Assembly (NCBI GenBank): GCA_018712245.1
Contig: DVHE01000039.1
Coordinates: 1 to 61,705, forward strand
DNA from: Candidatus Avoscillospira avicola
GTDB taxonomy: Bacteria; Bacillota; Clostridia; Oscillospirales; Oscillospiraceae
Direction: 5' to 3'
DNA: 61,705 nucleotides
Shown here: positions 35,901 to 43,831 of the stretch, one piece after another
Position numbering within the stretch: the stretch's first letter is position 1
How the letters are laid out: each line of letters begins with the position of its first letter
The notes under the pieces: model-generated
Seen by the model: only the letters and a program-made list of their open reading frames with translations
Database searches by the model: none
Told to the model about the DNA's origin: nothing
Made by a program: the position numbers and the translations under genes

Positions 35901-35940
35901 ACAAAATTTTTGTCAGCCTTAATTTTTTTAAGAAATTCCC

Positions 35941-35987
35941 TTGCAATCTCCCGGAGATATGGTATGATAGGACTTGTAAGATACCAT
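35941..35987 (+). promoter_or_regulatory. YheO-type regulator promoter with ATGGTAT dyad
   Basis: TTGCAA (35941-35946), 16 bases, TATGAT (35963-35968). ATGGTAT (35959-35965) and its inverse ATACCAT (35981-35987) flank the start region, centres 22 bases apart. The same heptamer sits in the divergent ygeY promoter. Confidence 0.7.
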
Positions 35988-36011
35988 TGAATCAACGGAA
36001 CGCAAAAGAGG

Positions 36012-36665
36012 GTGATCGTACTGGAAAAGAATCAACTGGAGAACTTGAAGCAAATTGCCAAGGGCATCGCGGCCCAGTTCGGCAGCAACTGTGAGGTAGT
36101 GGTCCACGAGCTTTCCGAGCAGAGCGCCTACCACTCCATCGTTGCCATTGAGAACGGCCACGTCACCGGCCGGAAAATCGGCGACGGCCCGTCCCACGTG
36201 GTGCTGGAGCAGTTGGGCCGCCCCCGGGACGATACGCCCGACGAGCTGTGTTATCTGACCCGCACACCCGACGGGAAGATCCTCAAATCCTCGTCCATGT
36301 ATATCCGGGACAGTCAGGGCAAGGTCGTGGCGATTTTCTGCGTCAACTTTGACATTTCGGCATTGACCATGGTGGAGCAGGCTGTCCACGACCTGATCGA
36401 CACCCGGGAGACGGAGCGCAAGGAGCCGGAGCGCATTACCTTGAACGTGGCCGACCTGCTGGACGATCTGATCCGCCAGAGCGATGAGCTGGTGGGAAAG
36501 CCCGTGGCGCTGATGACCAAGGAAGACAAGATCAAGGCCATCCACTTCCTAAACTCCAACGGGGCCATGCTCATCACCAAGTCCGGCGACAAGATCGCCA
36601 AGCACTTCGGCATCTCCAAATACACGCTCTATTCGTATTTAGACAGCAAAGTAGGAGGGAATTAA
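36012..36665 (+). CDS. YheO/DauR-type PAS-HTH transcriptional regulator
   Basis: A 217-residue regulator with an N-terminal YheO PAS-like domain (CEVVVHELSEQSAYHSIVAI; SSSMYIRDSQGKVVAIFCVN) and a C-terminal helix-turn-helix (SGDKIAKHFGISKYTLYSYL). Family members such as DauR sense amino acids. It lies between ygeY and the PLP genes, so it is the obvious local regulator. The start is uncertain: the GTG at 36012 gives full length but the AGAGG site is very close. Its end overlaps the ribosome site of the next gene. Confidence 0.88.
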   Translation: MIVLEKNQLENLKQIAKGIAAQFGSNCEVVVHELSEQSAYHSIVAIENGHVTGRKIGDGPSHVVLEQLGRPRDDTPDELCYLTRTPDGKILKSSSMYIRDSQGKVVAIFCVNFDISALTMVEQAVHDLIDTRETERKEPERITLNVADLLDDLIRQSDELVGKPVALMTKEDKIKAIHFLNSNGAMLITKSGDKIAKHFGISKYTLYSYLDSKVGGN

Positions 36666-36669
36666 CAAC

Positions 36670-38142
36670 ATGATCGATCTCACCATCCACCGCGAGGGCC
36701 TCGCCCACAACATTCAGAAGGCCCGGGAAAACCACATCGTCATCCCCACCATCGCGCAGATGCAGAACCCCGACCTGATCCCCGAGAAGATCAAGGCCAA
36801 GCTCAGCCACACCGGCCTCTGGGACGTGGACCCGGTGAACCTGTTCCGCATCTCCTGGCACAACGAGGCCAAGGAGTCCGGCGGTCTCTTCCAGGCCGTT
36901 CCCAACTACGTGGAGATTCCCTCCAGCCTCTCCGGCGTCCCCTGCCGGATCATCGCCATGGCCGGCAAGTGGTTCCCCACCGGCTGCCACAAGGTCGGCG
37001 CCTCCTTCGGCTGCCTGGCCCCCCGGCTGGTGACGGGCCAGTTTGACGCCACCTACCACCACGCCGTCTGGCCCTCCACCGGCAACTACTGCCGCGGCGG
37101 CGCCTTCAACTCCAAGCTCCTGGCCTGCGACTCCGTGGCCATCCTGCCCCAGGATATGTCCAAGGAGCGGTTCGACTGGCTCAAGTCCATCGCCGGACAG
37201 ATCATCGCCACCCCCGGCTGCGAGTCCAATGTCAAGGAGATCTTCGACAAGACCTGGGAGCTGAAGGCCGATCCCTCCATGATGATCTTCAACCAGTTCG
37301 CCGAGATGGGCAACCCCCTGTGGCACTACAACGTCACCGGCTTCGCCCTGGCGGAGCTCTTTGAGGCCGTCAAGAAGCCCGGCCAGACCCTCTCGGGCGC
37401 CTGCTTCACCTCCGGCTCCGCCGGCACCATGTCCGCCGGCGACCTGCTGAAAGAGCGGTACCCCGGCATGAAGCTGGCCGTCGGCGAAGCCCTCCAGTGC
37501 CCCACCATCCTCAACAACGGCTTTGGCGGCCACCGCATCGAGGGCATCGGCGACAAGCACATCCCCTGGGTCCACAACGTCCGCAACACCGACATGGGCA
37601 TCGCCATCGACGACGAAGACTCCCAGCGGCTGCTGCGCCTCTTCAACACCCCCGAGGGCCAGGCGTACCTCAAGAACGAGCTGGGCCTCGACGACGCGCT
37701 CATCGAAAAGCTCACCTGGATGGGCATTTCCGGCATTGCCAACGTCCTGTGCTGCATCAAGATGGCCAAGTACTACGAGTTCACCGCCGACGACGTGGTG
37801 GTCACGGTCCTGACCGACTCCGCCGTGATGTACCGCTCCCGCGTCACGGAGCTCAACGAGATGCACGGCGCTTACAACGCCCACGAGGCGTCCCTGGATC
37901 ACCACCTCCATATGCTGGGCCTCAAGACCGACAACCTCCTGGAGCTGACTTACGCCGAGCGCAAGCGCGTCCACAACCTCAAGTACTACACCTGGGTGGA
38001 GCAGCAGGGCATGGACGTGGAGGACCTCAACGCCCAGTGGTACGACAAGTCCGTCTGGGACACCGTCCACGCCCAGGCCAAGGACCTGGACCAGCTGATC
38101 GAAGCATTCAACGAGGAAAGCGGCGTTTTGGCCGCCATGTGA
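36670..38142 (+). CDS. Fold-type-II PLP-dependent lyase/synthase, unknown substrate
   Basis: A 490-residue tryptophan-synthase-beta/cysteine-synthase superfamily enzyme. The likely PLP lysine is K108 in TGCHKVGASFG, and the phosphate loop is ACFTSGSAGTMSAGDL. N-GG-HRIEGIG (about 285) and the C-terminal HEASLDHHLHMLG are unusual; it is longer than cysteine synthase (about 310) or YgeX (about 400). AGGAGGG precedes the ATG, four bases after the regulator. By position it may replace YgeX (2,3-diaminopropionate ammonia-lyase); this is inference. Confidence 0.82.
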   Translation: MIDLTIHREGLAHNIQKARENHIVIPTIAQMQNPDLIPEKIKAKLSHTGLWDVDPVNLFRISWHNEAKESGGLFQAVPNYVEIPSSLSGVPCRIIAMAGKWFPTGCHKVGASFGCLAPRLVTGQFDATYHHAVWPSTGNYCRGGAFNSKLLACDSVAILPQDMSKERFDWLKSIAGQIIATPGCESNVKEIFDKTWELKADPSMMIFNQFAEMGNPLWHYNVTGFALAELFEAVKKPGQTLSGACFTSGSAGTMSAGDLLKERYPGMKLAVGEALQCPTILNNGFGGHRIEGIGDKHIPWVHNVRNTDMGIAIDDEDSQRLLRLFNTPEGQAYLKNELGLDDALIEKLTWMGISGIANVLCCIKMAKYYEFTADDVVVTVLTDSAVMYRSRVTELNEMHGAYNAHEASLDHHLHMLGLKTDNLLELTYAERKRVHNLKYYTWVEQQGMDVEDLNAQWYDKSVWDTVHAQAKDLDQLIEAFNEESGVLAAM

Positions 38143-38465
38143 GAAAGGCTCCCTTGTGCAAAGGGCCCGCAAGGGAGCGCCGCCAGCGGCGGAAAAAGCG
38201 ACCGCAGCGGTTGGGCAGCCACTTGCCTTGGCGGACCGCAACGCGGGCCGGGAAGGCTTAGTGGCAACCCGGAGCTGTCACGCGCAGCGTGACTGAGGGA
38301 TTGTAAGCTGCCGACGACCGCAAGCTCTGATCCCCTCCGTCACGCTGCGCGTGCCACCTCCCCTTGGTCACCAAGGGGAGGCTTTTCCGGAAGCCGGTTC
38401 CGGGCGGCCATACAGGCCGCCCCTACCTTATTTCATTGTGATTCCACCTCAGAAAGGAGCATTCC
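38143..38465. other. Spacer between the two PLP genes
   Basis: 323 bases: the MITE-like repeat, then a GGGCGGCCATACAGGCC palindrome (about 38403-38426), then the AAAGGAG site of the next gene. No supported gene and no clear new promoter. Confidence 0.75.
38145..38386 (+). repeat. 240 bp MITE-like repeat, copy 2
   Basis: Starts two bases after the stop codon of the PLP lyase, from AAGGCTCCCTTGTG to CAAGGGGAGGCTTT. Closely similar to 29026-29266 across the whole length. It fills most of the spacer between the two PLP genes. Confidence 0.85.
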
Positions 38466-39707
38466 ATGCGCCATGTGAAATATGGCCGCTGCGTCAAGTG
38501 CGGCAAGACCTACGAGGCCGTGCCGGACCTCACCACCTGCCAGTGCGGCGGCATCCTGGACATCGTCTACGACTACGACTACATCAAGTCCGTATTTACG
38601 AAAGAAACCCTGAAAAACCGGCAGAACTTCACCATGTGGCGCTACCGGGAGCTGCTGCCGGTGGAGGACACCACCCCCGACCCGCCGCTGCGGGTGGGCT
38701 GGTCGCCCCTCTACCGGGCGGACCGGCTGGCCCAGGAGCTGGGCATCGCCCGGCTCTACGTGAAGGACGACGGCCTCAACCCCACGGCCTCTTTGAAGGA
38801 CCGGGCCTCGGCCATGGCCGTGGCCAAGGCCCGGGAGGCCGGGGCCAAGGTCATCGCCTGCTCCTCCACCGGCAACGCCGCCTCTTCCCTGGCCGGCAAC
38901 GCCGCCGCGGCGGGGTTTGAGACCTACATCTTCGTCCCGTCCCGGGCGCCCAAGGGCAAGGTGGCACAGCTGATGACCTTCGGCGCCACGGTGATCTCGG
39001 TCCAGGGCTCCTATGAGGACACCTTCGAGCTGAGCAAGGCCGCCATCGACCGCTGGGGCTGGTACAACCGCAACGCCGCCATCAACCCCTACCTCTCCGA
39101 GGGCAAGAAGACCGTGGCATTGGAGATCATGGAGCAATTGAACTGGGAGGTGCCGGACTACATCGCCATCTCCGTGGGCGACGGCTGCACCATCGCCGGT
39201 CTCTGGAAGGGCCTGAAGGACCTCTACGCCATTGGCTTCATTGACCGGCTGCCCCGGCTAATCTCGGCCCAGGCGGCGGGCTGCTGCCCGCTGAACCGGG
39301 CCATCGCAGAAAATAAGCCCTGGCACCCCATGGAGGAGAACACCCTGGCCGACTCCATCGCCGTGGGCGTCCCCCGCAACGCCGACAAGGCTCTGATGGC
39401 CATTCGGGAGTCAAGCGGTCTGGTGGTCAACGTCACCGACGAGGAGATCATGGCGGCCCAGAAGCTGCTGGGCCGGCGCTGCGGCGTCTTCGGAGAGCCC
39501 GCCGGCGTCACCGGCACAGCCGGTCTCAAAAAGCTCTGCGCGGAAGGCAAGATCGAGAAGGACGCCACGGTGGTCAGCGTCGTCACCGGCAACGGCCTCA
39601 AGGACGTGGCCAACGCCATCGCCTTCTGCGGCGAGCCCATCTCCATCCCCGGCCAGATGGACGCCCTGCTGGACGCCTTTGCCCAGCGGCACATTGACGT
39701 CGAATAA
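38466..39707 (+). CDS. Threonine synthase-like PLP enzyme with zinc ribbon
   Basis: A 413-residue fold-type-II enzyme. The N-terminus is a zinc ribbon (CVKCGKTYEAVPDLTTCQCG), K111 in GLNPTASLKDRASAM is the PLP lysine, and SSTGNAASSLAGNAA binds the phosphate region. It resembles threonine synthase, but the neighbours are catabolic, so it may act on another beta- or gamma-substituted amino acid. AAAGGAG precedes the ATG. Conversion of O-phosphohomoserine to threonine remains possible. Confidence 0.85.
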   Translation: MRHVKYGRCVKCGKTYEAVPDLTTCQCGGILDIVYDYDYIKSVFTKETLKNRQNFTMWRYRELLPVEDTTPDPPLRVGWSPLYRADRLAQELGIARLYVKDDGLNPTASLKDRASAMAVAKAREAGAKVIACSSTGNAASSLAGNAAAAGFETYIFVPSRAPKGKVAQLMTFGATVISVQGSYEDTFELSKAAIDRWGWYNRNAAINPYLSEGKKTVALEIMEQLNWEVPDYIAISVGDGCTIAGLWKGLKDLYAIGFIDRLPRLISAQAAGCCPLNRAIAENKPWHPMEENTLADSIAVGVPRNADKALMAIRESSGLVVNVTDEEIMAAQKLLGRRCGVFGEPAGVTGTAGLKKLCAEGKIEKDATVVSVVTGNGLKDVANAIAFCGEPISIPGQMDALLDAFAQRHIDVE

Positions 39708-39724
39708 CGCCCCATAATAAAGTA

Positions 39725-39758
39725 TCCCCGGAAGTCGCGGACTTCCGGGGATTTTTTG
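39725..39758. terminator. Bidirectional terminator
   Basis: CCCCGGAAGTC/GACTTCCGGGG around a CGCG loop, followed by six T. It separates the converging threonine synthase-like gene and the MobA/ModE fusion gene. Confidence 0.88.
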
Positions 39759-39761
39759 CAA

Positions 39762-40691
39762 TCATGCTTCTGAAACCGCCGTTCCCTCCGGCGGGAAGTG
39801 CTTTTGGAAGAGCTGGGCGAGGGTGCCTTCCGCCTCGGCGCAGAGAGCCTCATACCGCTGCACCATCTCCCGGGCCGGGGCAGTCAGCCGGGAGAAGCCG
39901 CCGCTGGCGCCGCCCTGCTGGGTCTCCAGCACCGGCGCGCCCAGCTGCTGCTCCATCACCGCCACGATCTTGCGCCCCTTGCTGTAGGACATCCCCATGT
40001 GGGCGCAGGCGCTGGAGAGGGAGCCGGTCTCCTCAGTCAGCTGCAAAAGCTGGTGGATGCCCGGGCCGTAGAAAATCCGCTCCTTGCCCAGCCGCAGCTG
40101 GAAGGAGAGCCGGAGCCGCTGCATATCCCGGCCCGGCAGCAGCGAGAGATAGTCCCCGCCCTTTTGAATGTTGGAGCGGATGCCCGGGTCGTCCACCTCC
40201 ACCACCTGCCGGGCCAGACCGCTGGCGGCCAGGGCGCCCTTGAGGCCGCCGGGGCCCTGGTAGGCCAGCACCGCCGGAATGGCCGCGCCGCCCAGCACCA
40301 CCGGGTGGCCGCACCGGCCCTGGTAGGCGGGGACGCGGATGTCCCCCGGTGCGGCCAGCAGGGCGCGGACCGTGTCGGTGGAAAAGAGCGGCACGTCCAC
40401 CTGGGCCACCAGGACTGCATCGGCCCGCCCGGCCCAATACCGGAGCCCCGCCTGGACGGCGTGGAGCATCTCGCCCCCCGGCGGCACCGGCAAAAACACC
40501 AGGTTCCGGGACGGCACCAGCTTTTTCACCTGGTCGTCCGGTCCGCAGGCCACGGCGATCTGCCGGATTCCGGCCTCCTGGAGCAGCAGCGCCACCCGCT
40601 CCACCGCGGAAATGGCGCCCACCTGCTTCTCCGGCGCAAAATGTTCCTTGCCGTCGGTCCTTCCGGCGGCGACGATCACGGCGGCAGTCAT
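39762..40691 (-). CDS. MobA-like nucleotidyltransferase fused to ModE-like HTH
   Basis: A 309-residue fusion. Residues 1-190 resemble MobA/MocA nucleotidyltransferases (MTAAVIVAAGRTDG, VLVAQVDVPLFSTDTVRALL, YQGRCGHPVVLGG), though the usual GxRMG loop is altered. Residues about 200-300 are a ModE/LysR-type winged helix (ETGSLSSACAHMGMSYSKGR, then QQGGASGGFSRLT). MobA proteins add a nucleotide to molybdopterin and ModE senses molybdate, so this probably links cofactor modification to molybdenum-responsive control. Which activity survives is unknown. Confidence 0.85.
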   Translation of the reverse strand: MTAAVIVAAGRTDGKEHFAPEKQVGAISAVERVALLLQEAGIRQIAVACGPDDQVKKLVPSRNLVFLPVPPGGEMLHAVQAGLRYWAGRADAVLVAQVDVPLFSTDTVRALLAAPGDIRVPAYQGRCGHPVVLGGAAIPAVLAYQGPGGLKGALAASGLARQVVEVDDPGIRSNIQKGGDYLSLLPGRDMQRLRLSFQLRLGKERIFYGPGIHQLLQLTEETGSLSSACAHMGMSYSKGRKIVAVMEQQLGAPVLETQQGGASGGFSRLTAPAREMVQRYEALCAEAEGTLAQLFQKHFPPEGTAVSEA

Positions 40692-41420
40692 GGGCCGTCC
40701 CCCTCTCAGCTTGTCTGCGCCGCCCCCGGGGCGGCTTCTAGTACCATTTTACCACATCGCCGCCCCAGCTCAACAACAAAAAGAACAGGAGCGCCGCAAA
40801 AAGCTCCGCGCCTGTTGGGCCAGTGAAAATGTGCTGACTGTATGCCGCCTTTTCCGCTGCCTCGTTCCCATTTTCCGCCCCAGGGAGGCGGCAGCACACC
40901 CGCTTGGCCGCGTTGACATTGCGCCGCCTCCAACTGCATTGACTTCCGTCTCCGCCGTAGGGGCGCGCATTGCGCGTCCGGGCCGCGACAGCGGCCTCTC
41001 CTGGAGGGCGCGGTGGCTGCGAAAGGCCGTTTGTTCCGCCGCACCTCCGTTGTCGCCGTAGGGGCGCATTGTATATGCGCCCGAGGGCAGCTGCGGTTTG
41101 TATAAGACCTTCAGCAAACCAGCAGCGTGTCCGGGCGGACATGCAATCCGCCCCTACATCGGAATCGACTCCCGCCGCGTTCGACGAAAGCCCTCCGTCA
41201 TCGCAGCCCAGGCGGGCGGCTGATAGCCGCCCCTACGATGGGGCGGGTGCGTTCGGCGGAGGCGCTTAGACAGTCCGGCCAAGCGGACGCGCAATGCGCG
41301 CCCCTACGGCAGAAACGCGGCGGGGTGTGGGTGCCACAGGTGCGCCGGGCGGGCGGCAGACAAAGGGCCCGCCGCAGAATGGAAAAATTCTGCGGCGGGC
41401 CTGAAGTGTTTTCCGATGGG
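40692..41420. other. Gene-free interval with palindromes
   Basis: Palindromes near 40957 (GCGCGCATTGCGCG), 41058, 41133, 41212 (GGCTGATAGCC) and 41278 (ACGCGCAATGCGCG), then the terminator of the binding-protein gene (41366-41402). No 250 bp element and no supported gene. Confidence 0.75.
41366..41402 (-). terminator. Terminator-like hairpin after the binding-protein gene
   Basis: GGCCCGCCGCAGAA/TTCTGCGGCGGGCC, a 14 bp perfect stem with a weak T-run. Same stem core as the terminators at 21831, 25946 and 47919. Confidence 0.7.
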
Positions 41421-42608
41421 TTACGTCCCCACGATGCCCTGATAGATGTTGGAAAGCTGCTGATCGGTCAGCTCCACGTGGTAGAAGAGCCGGAAGAACT
41501 CCCGCACTTCCTCGTCCACGTCGAAGTTGAGGTATTCCGGATAGAGCAAACCCGAGAGCCAGCGGACGCCCACGATGCGGTTGGGCCCCGGCGGGCGGTC
41601 CACCCAGCTGAAGGGCGCGTTGGGCGTGCCGTAGACCTTCCCGGTCTGGACGGCCTGCAAGGTGGCGTAGTCCGGGTTTTCCAGAATGGCCTTGGCGGCG
41701 CTGTCGCCGGGGAGGTCAGCCTTGGGCTCGCCGTTGACCACGATCACATCCGGGTCCCAGGCCAGGAGCTGCTCAGCGGAAATCTGCACCCGGGAGCCGT
41801 CGCCCAGCTCCAGGTCCGCCACGTTGACGGCGTTGACCAGGTCCAGGATGTCGGCGTGGGAGGAGCCGGCGGGGGCCGTCTCCAGCGAGTCCTCGCCGTT
41901 GCCGTAGTAGACCCGCACCTTCTCTTCCTCCGGGACGTTCATGTTGGCAATGTCCTCGAAGGTCTCCTCGGCGTAGGCCGCCAGCTGCTCTGCCCGCTCC
42001 GAAAGGCCCAGGAGATCCCCCAGGAAGCGGTAGGCCTCCGGCGCCGCCTGGAGGTCGCCGTCCACGGCCACCACCGGGATGCCCAGGCTCTCGGACAGGG
42101 CGTCGCAGTCGGAGATAAACTGGTCGTTGATGGTGCCCACGTTCAGCGCGATGGTCGGGCCGGCGGCGATGACCGCCTCATAGTTGATGGCGTCGCCCAT
42201 GCCGAAGTTGGGAAGATCGTGGTACTCCTCCAGAATAACGCTCTTTTCCAGGTCGTTGAGTTCATAGTTCCAGCCCAACAGCTTCTCCGGCGCCAGGGTG
42301 TAGAGGTAGATGGCCGCTACGGAACCGGCGGAAAACACCCAGGGGATCTCCGCGGGCACCGTCATTGTCCGGCCCGCCATGTCGGTGATGGTCCGCTCCG
42401 TGGCCGTGTCTTCCGTCTCCGGCGTTTCCTCCGCCGGCTCCGGCTCTTCCGCGGGATCGGACGTCTCTTCCGCCGCGGTGTCGGCGGTCTGGCTGGTGTC
42501 CTGACTGGTGTCCTGGCCGGTCTGCTCTGCCTGGGCGCAGCCCGCCAGCAGCCCCGCAAGAAGCGCCAGGGCCAGCAGCAGCGCCAGGATTTGCTTCATA
42601 CGCTTCAT
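41421..42608 (-). CDS. FecB/BtuF-type ABC substrate-binding lipoprotein
   Basis: A 395-residue lipoprotein of the iron-siderophore/B12 binding class. The signal peptide ends at the lipobox LLAGC; an acidic Thr/Glu/Pro linker runs to about residue 60. The binding fold shows GAVAAIYLYTLAPEKLLGWN-like and YEAVIAAGPTIALNVG segments and the VDRPPGPNRIVGVRWL helix region. It is divergent from its permease and ATPase. Ligand is unknown; the nearby ModE-like gene and a ModE half-site in the promoter favour molybdate or tungstate over iron, as inference. Confidence 0.88.
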   Translation of the reverse strand: MKRMKQILALLLALALLAGLLAGCAQAEQTGQDTSQDTSQTADTAAEETSDPAEEPEPAEETPETEDTATERTITDMAGRTMTVPAEIPWVFSAGSVAAIYLYTLAPEKLLGWNYELNDLEKSVILEEYHDLPNFGMGDAINYEAVIAAGPTIALNVGTINDQFISDCDALSESLGIPVVAVDGDLQAAPEAYRFLGDLLGLSERAEQLAAYAEETFEDIANMNVPEEEKVRVYYGNGEDSLETAPAGSSHADILDLVNAVNVADLELGDGSRVQISAEQLLAWDPDVIVVNGEPKADLPGDSAAKAILENPDYATLQAVQTGKVYGTPNAPFSWVDRPPGPNRIVGVRWLSGLLYPEYLNFDVDEEVREFFRLFYHVELTDQQLSNIYQGIVGT

Positions 42609-42660
42609 CAAAACGCTCCTCTCCTATTCATTTTAATCAACCAACAGGTTCCCTGTTGCA

Positions 42661-42689
42661 TTGACACCGCCGGGGGGATATGCTATCAT
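42661..42689 (+). promoter_or_regulatory. Promoter of the permease-ATPase-NTPase operon
   Basis: TTGACA (42661-42666), 17 bases, TATCAT (42684-42689). Confidence 0.78.
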
Positions 42690-42704
42690 CTGTTTAGAAA
42701 CAAG

Positions 42705-42766
42705 CGAATGTTTTTTGAAAATATAACGGTAGCTTTACTGTAGCACAATCTGGGCCGGTTTGTCAA
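42705..42766 (-). promoter_or_regulatory. Binding-protein promoter with ModE-like half-site
   Basis: Minus strand TTGACA (42761-42766), 18 bases, TACAGT (42737-42742), start near 42730. CGTTATAT (42721-42728) lies at the start site and matches one arm of the E. coli ModE operator; the other arm at 42705-42712 keeps only the terminal CG and a few bases. Confidence 0.55.
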
Positions 42767-42789
42767 GACGGCAGGAAAGGCGGAACTTT

Positions 42790-43830
42790 GTGGACAGGTA
42801 CGAAGATCACACCCTGACCGGGGCAGCCCTGCGGCGGCGGTACCGGTGGGTTTTTTGCGTCCTGGGGGCGGTGCTGGCGGCGGCGGTGTTCTTCTCCTTC
42901 TGGGTGGGATACTATCCGCTGACGCCGGCGCAGGTAATCCAGGCCTTTTTGTCCCGGCTGGGCTACGACGGGGAAATTCTTCCCCAGGCGGTGACGATTT
43001 TCTGGAGCATCCGCCTGCCGCGGATTCTCTCGGCGGTCCTCATCGGCGCGTCGCTCTCGGTGGCCGGGGCCACCTACCAGGGGATGTTCCGAAACCCCCT
43101 GGTCTCGCCGGACATCCTGGGTGTCTCCTCCGGGGCCAGCCTGGGGGCGGCCTTCGCGATCCTCTGCGGCGCGGCCAACTATCTGGTGCAGCTGGCCGCC
43201 TTCGCGGGGGGCGTGGCGGCGGTGGCGGCCTCGTACCTCATCAGCCGCAAGTCGGCCCACAGCCAAACCCTGAGCCTGGTGCTGACCGGGTCGATGATTA
43301 TGGCGCTGTGCAACGCCGGCGTGACGATGATCAAATACGTGGCCGACCCCAACGACGTCCTCCAGCAGATCACCTTCTGGCTGATGGGAAGCCTCACCAA
43401 GACCAACCTCACTTCCCTCCGCTGGAGCGCCATCCCGATGGTCGTCGGCCTCTCGGTGATCGGCCTGCTCCGCTGGCGGGTGAACCTGCTGACGCTGGAC
43501 GAGGAGGAGGCCAGGAGTTTGGGCATCTCCATCCGGCGCTACCGGGTGATCTTCATTGCCGCCAGCACACTTTTGAGTGCGGCTGCGGTCTGCCTGGGCG
43601 GCCTGATCGGCTGGGTGGGCCTGATGATCCCCCACATGGCCCGGGCCCTGGTGGGGGCGGACTACCGCCGGGTAATCCCCGCCAGCGCCATGCTGGGGGC
43701 CGCCTACCTGGTCCTGATGGACGATCTGGCCCGCTCCATTCTCTCCATGGAGCTGCCCCTGGGCGTCGTCACCTCCATCATGGGCGCGCCCTTTTTCGTC
43801 TATCTCATCATCAAGCGAAAGGAGCGGTGA
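42790..43830 (+). CDS. FecCD-type ABC transporter permease
   Basis: A 346-residue membrane protein with about ten spans. Family marks: IRLPRILSAVLIGASLSVAG, GMFRNPLVSPDILGVSSGAS, LTLDEEEARSLGIS and GLIGWVGLMIPHMARALVG. The GTG at 42790 is chosen because AAAGGCGG precedes it; an earlier TTG has no site. Translated next to the ATPase (1-base gap). It forms the channel for the ligand delivered by the divergent lipoprotein. Confidence 0.92.
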   Translation: MDRYEDHTLTGAALRRRYRWVFCVLGAVLAAAVFFSFWVGYYPLTPAQVIQAFLSRLGYDGEILPQAVTIFWSIRLPRILSAVLIGASLSVAGATYQGMFRNPLVSPDILGVSSGASLGAAFAILCGAANYLVQLAAFAGGVAAVAASYLISRKSAHSQTLSLVLTGSMIMALCNAGVTMIKYVADPNDVLQQITFWLMGSLTKTNLTSLRWSAIPMVVGLSVIGLLRWRVNLLTLDEEEARSLGISIRRYRVIFIAASTLLSAAAVCLGGLIGWVGLMIPHMARALVGADYRRVIPASAMLGAAYLVLMDDLARSILSMELPLGVVTSIMGAPFFVYLIIKRKER

Positions 43831-43831
43831 T

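Noticed and set aside
36670..38142. Calling the 490-residue PLP enzyme YgeX
   Set aside because: Position suggests it, but the length is about 90 residues greater and the PLP-lysine and phosphate-loop motifs differ from YgeX.
42612..42789. A molybdenum cofactor riboswitch before the transporter genes
   Set aside because: The region is taken up by two promoters and is too short for the Moco motif; only a ModE-like half-site is visible.
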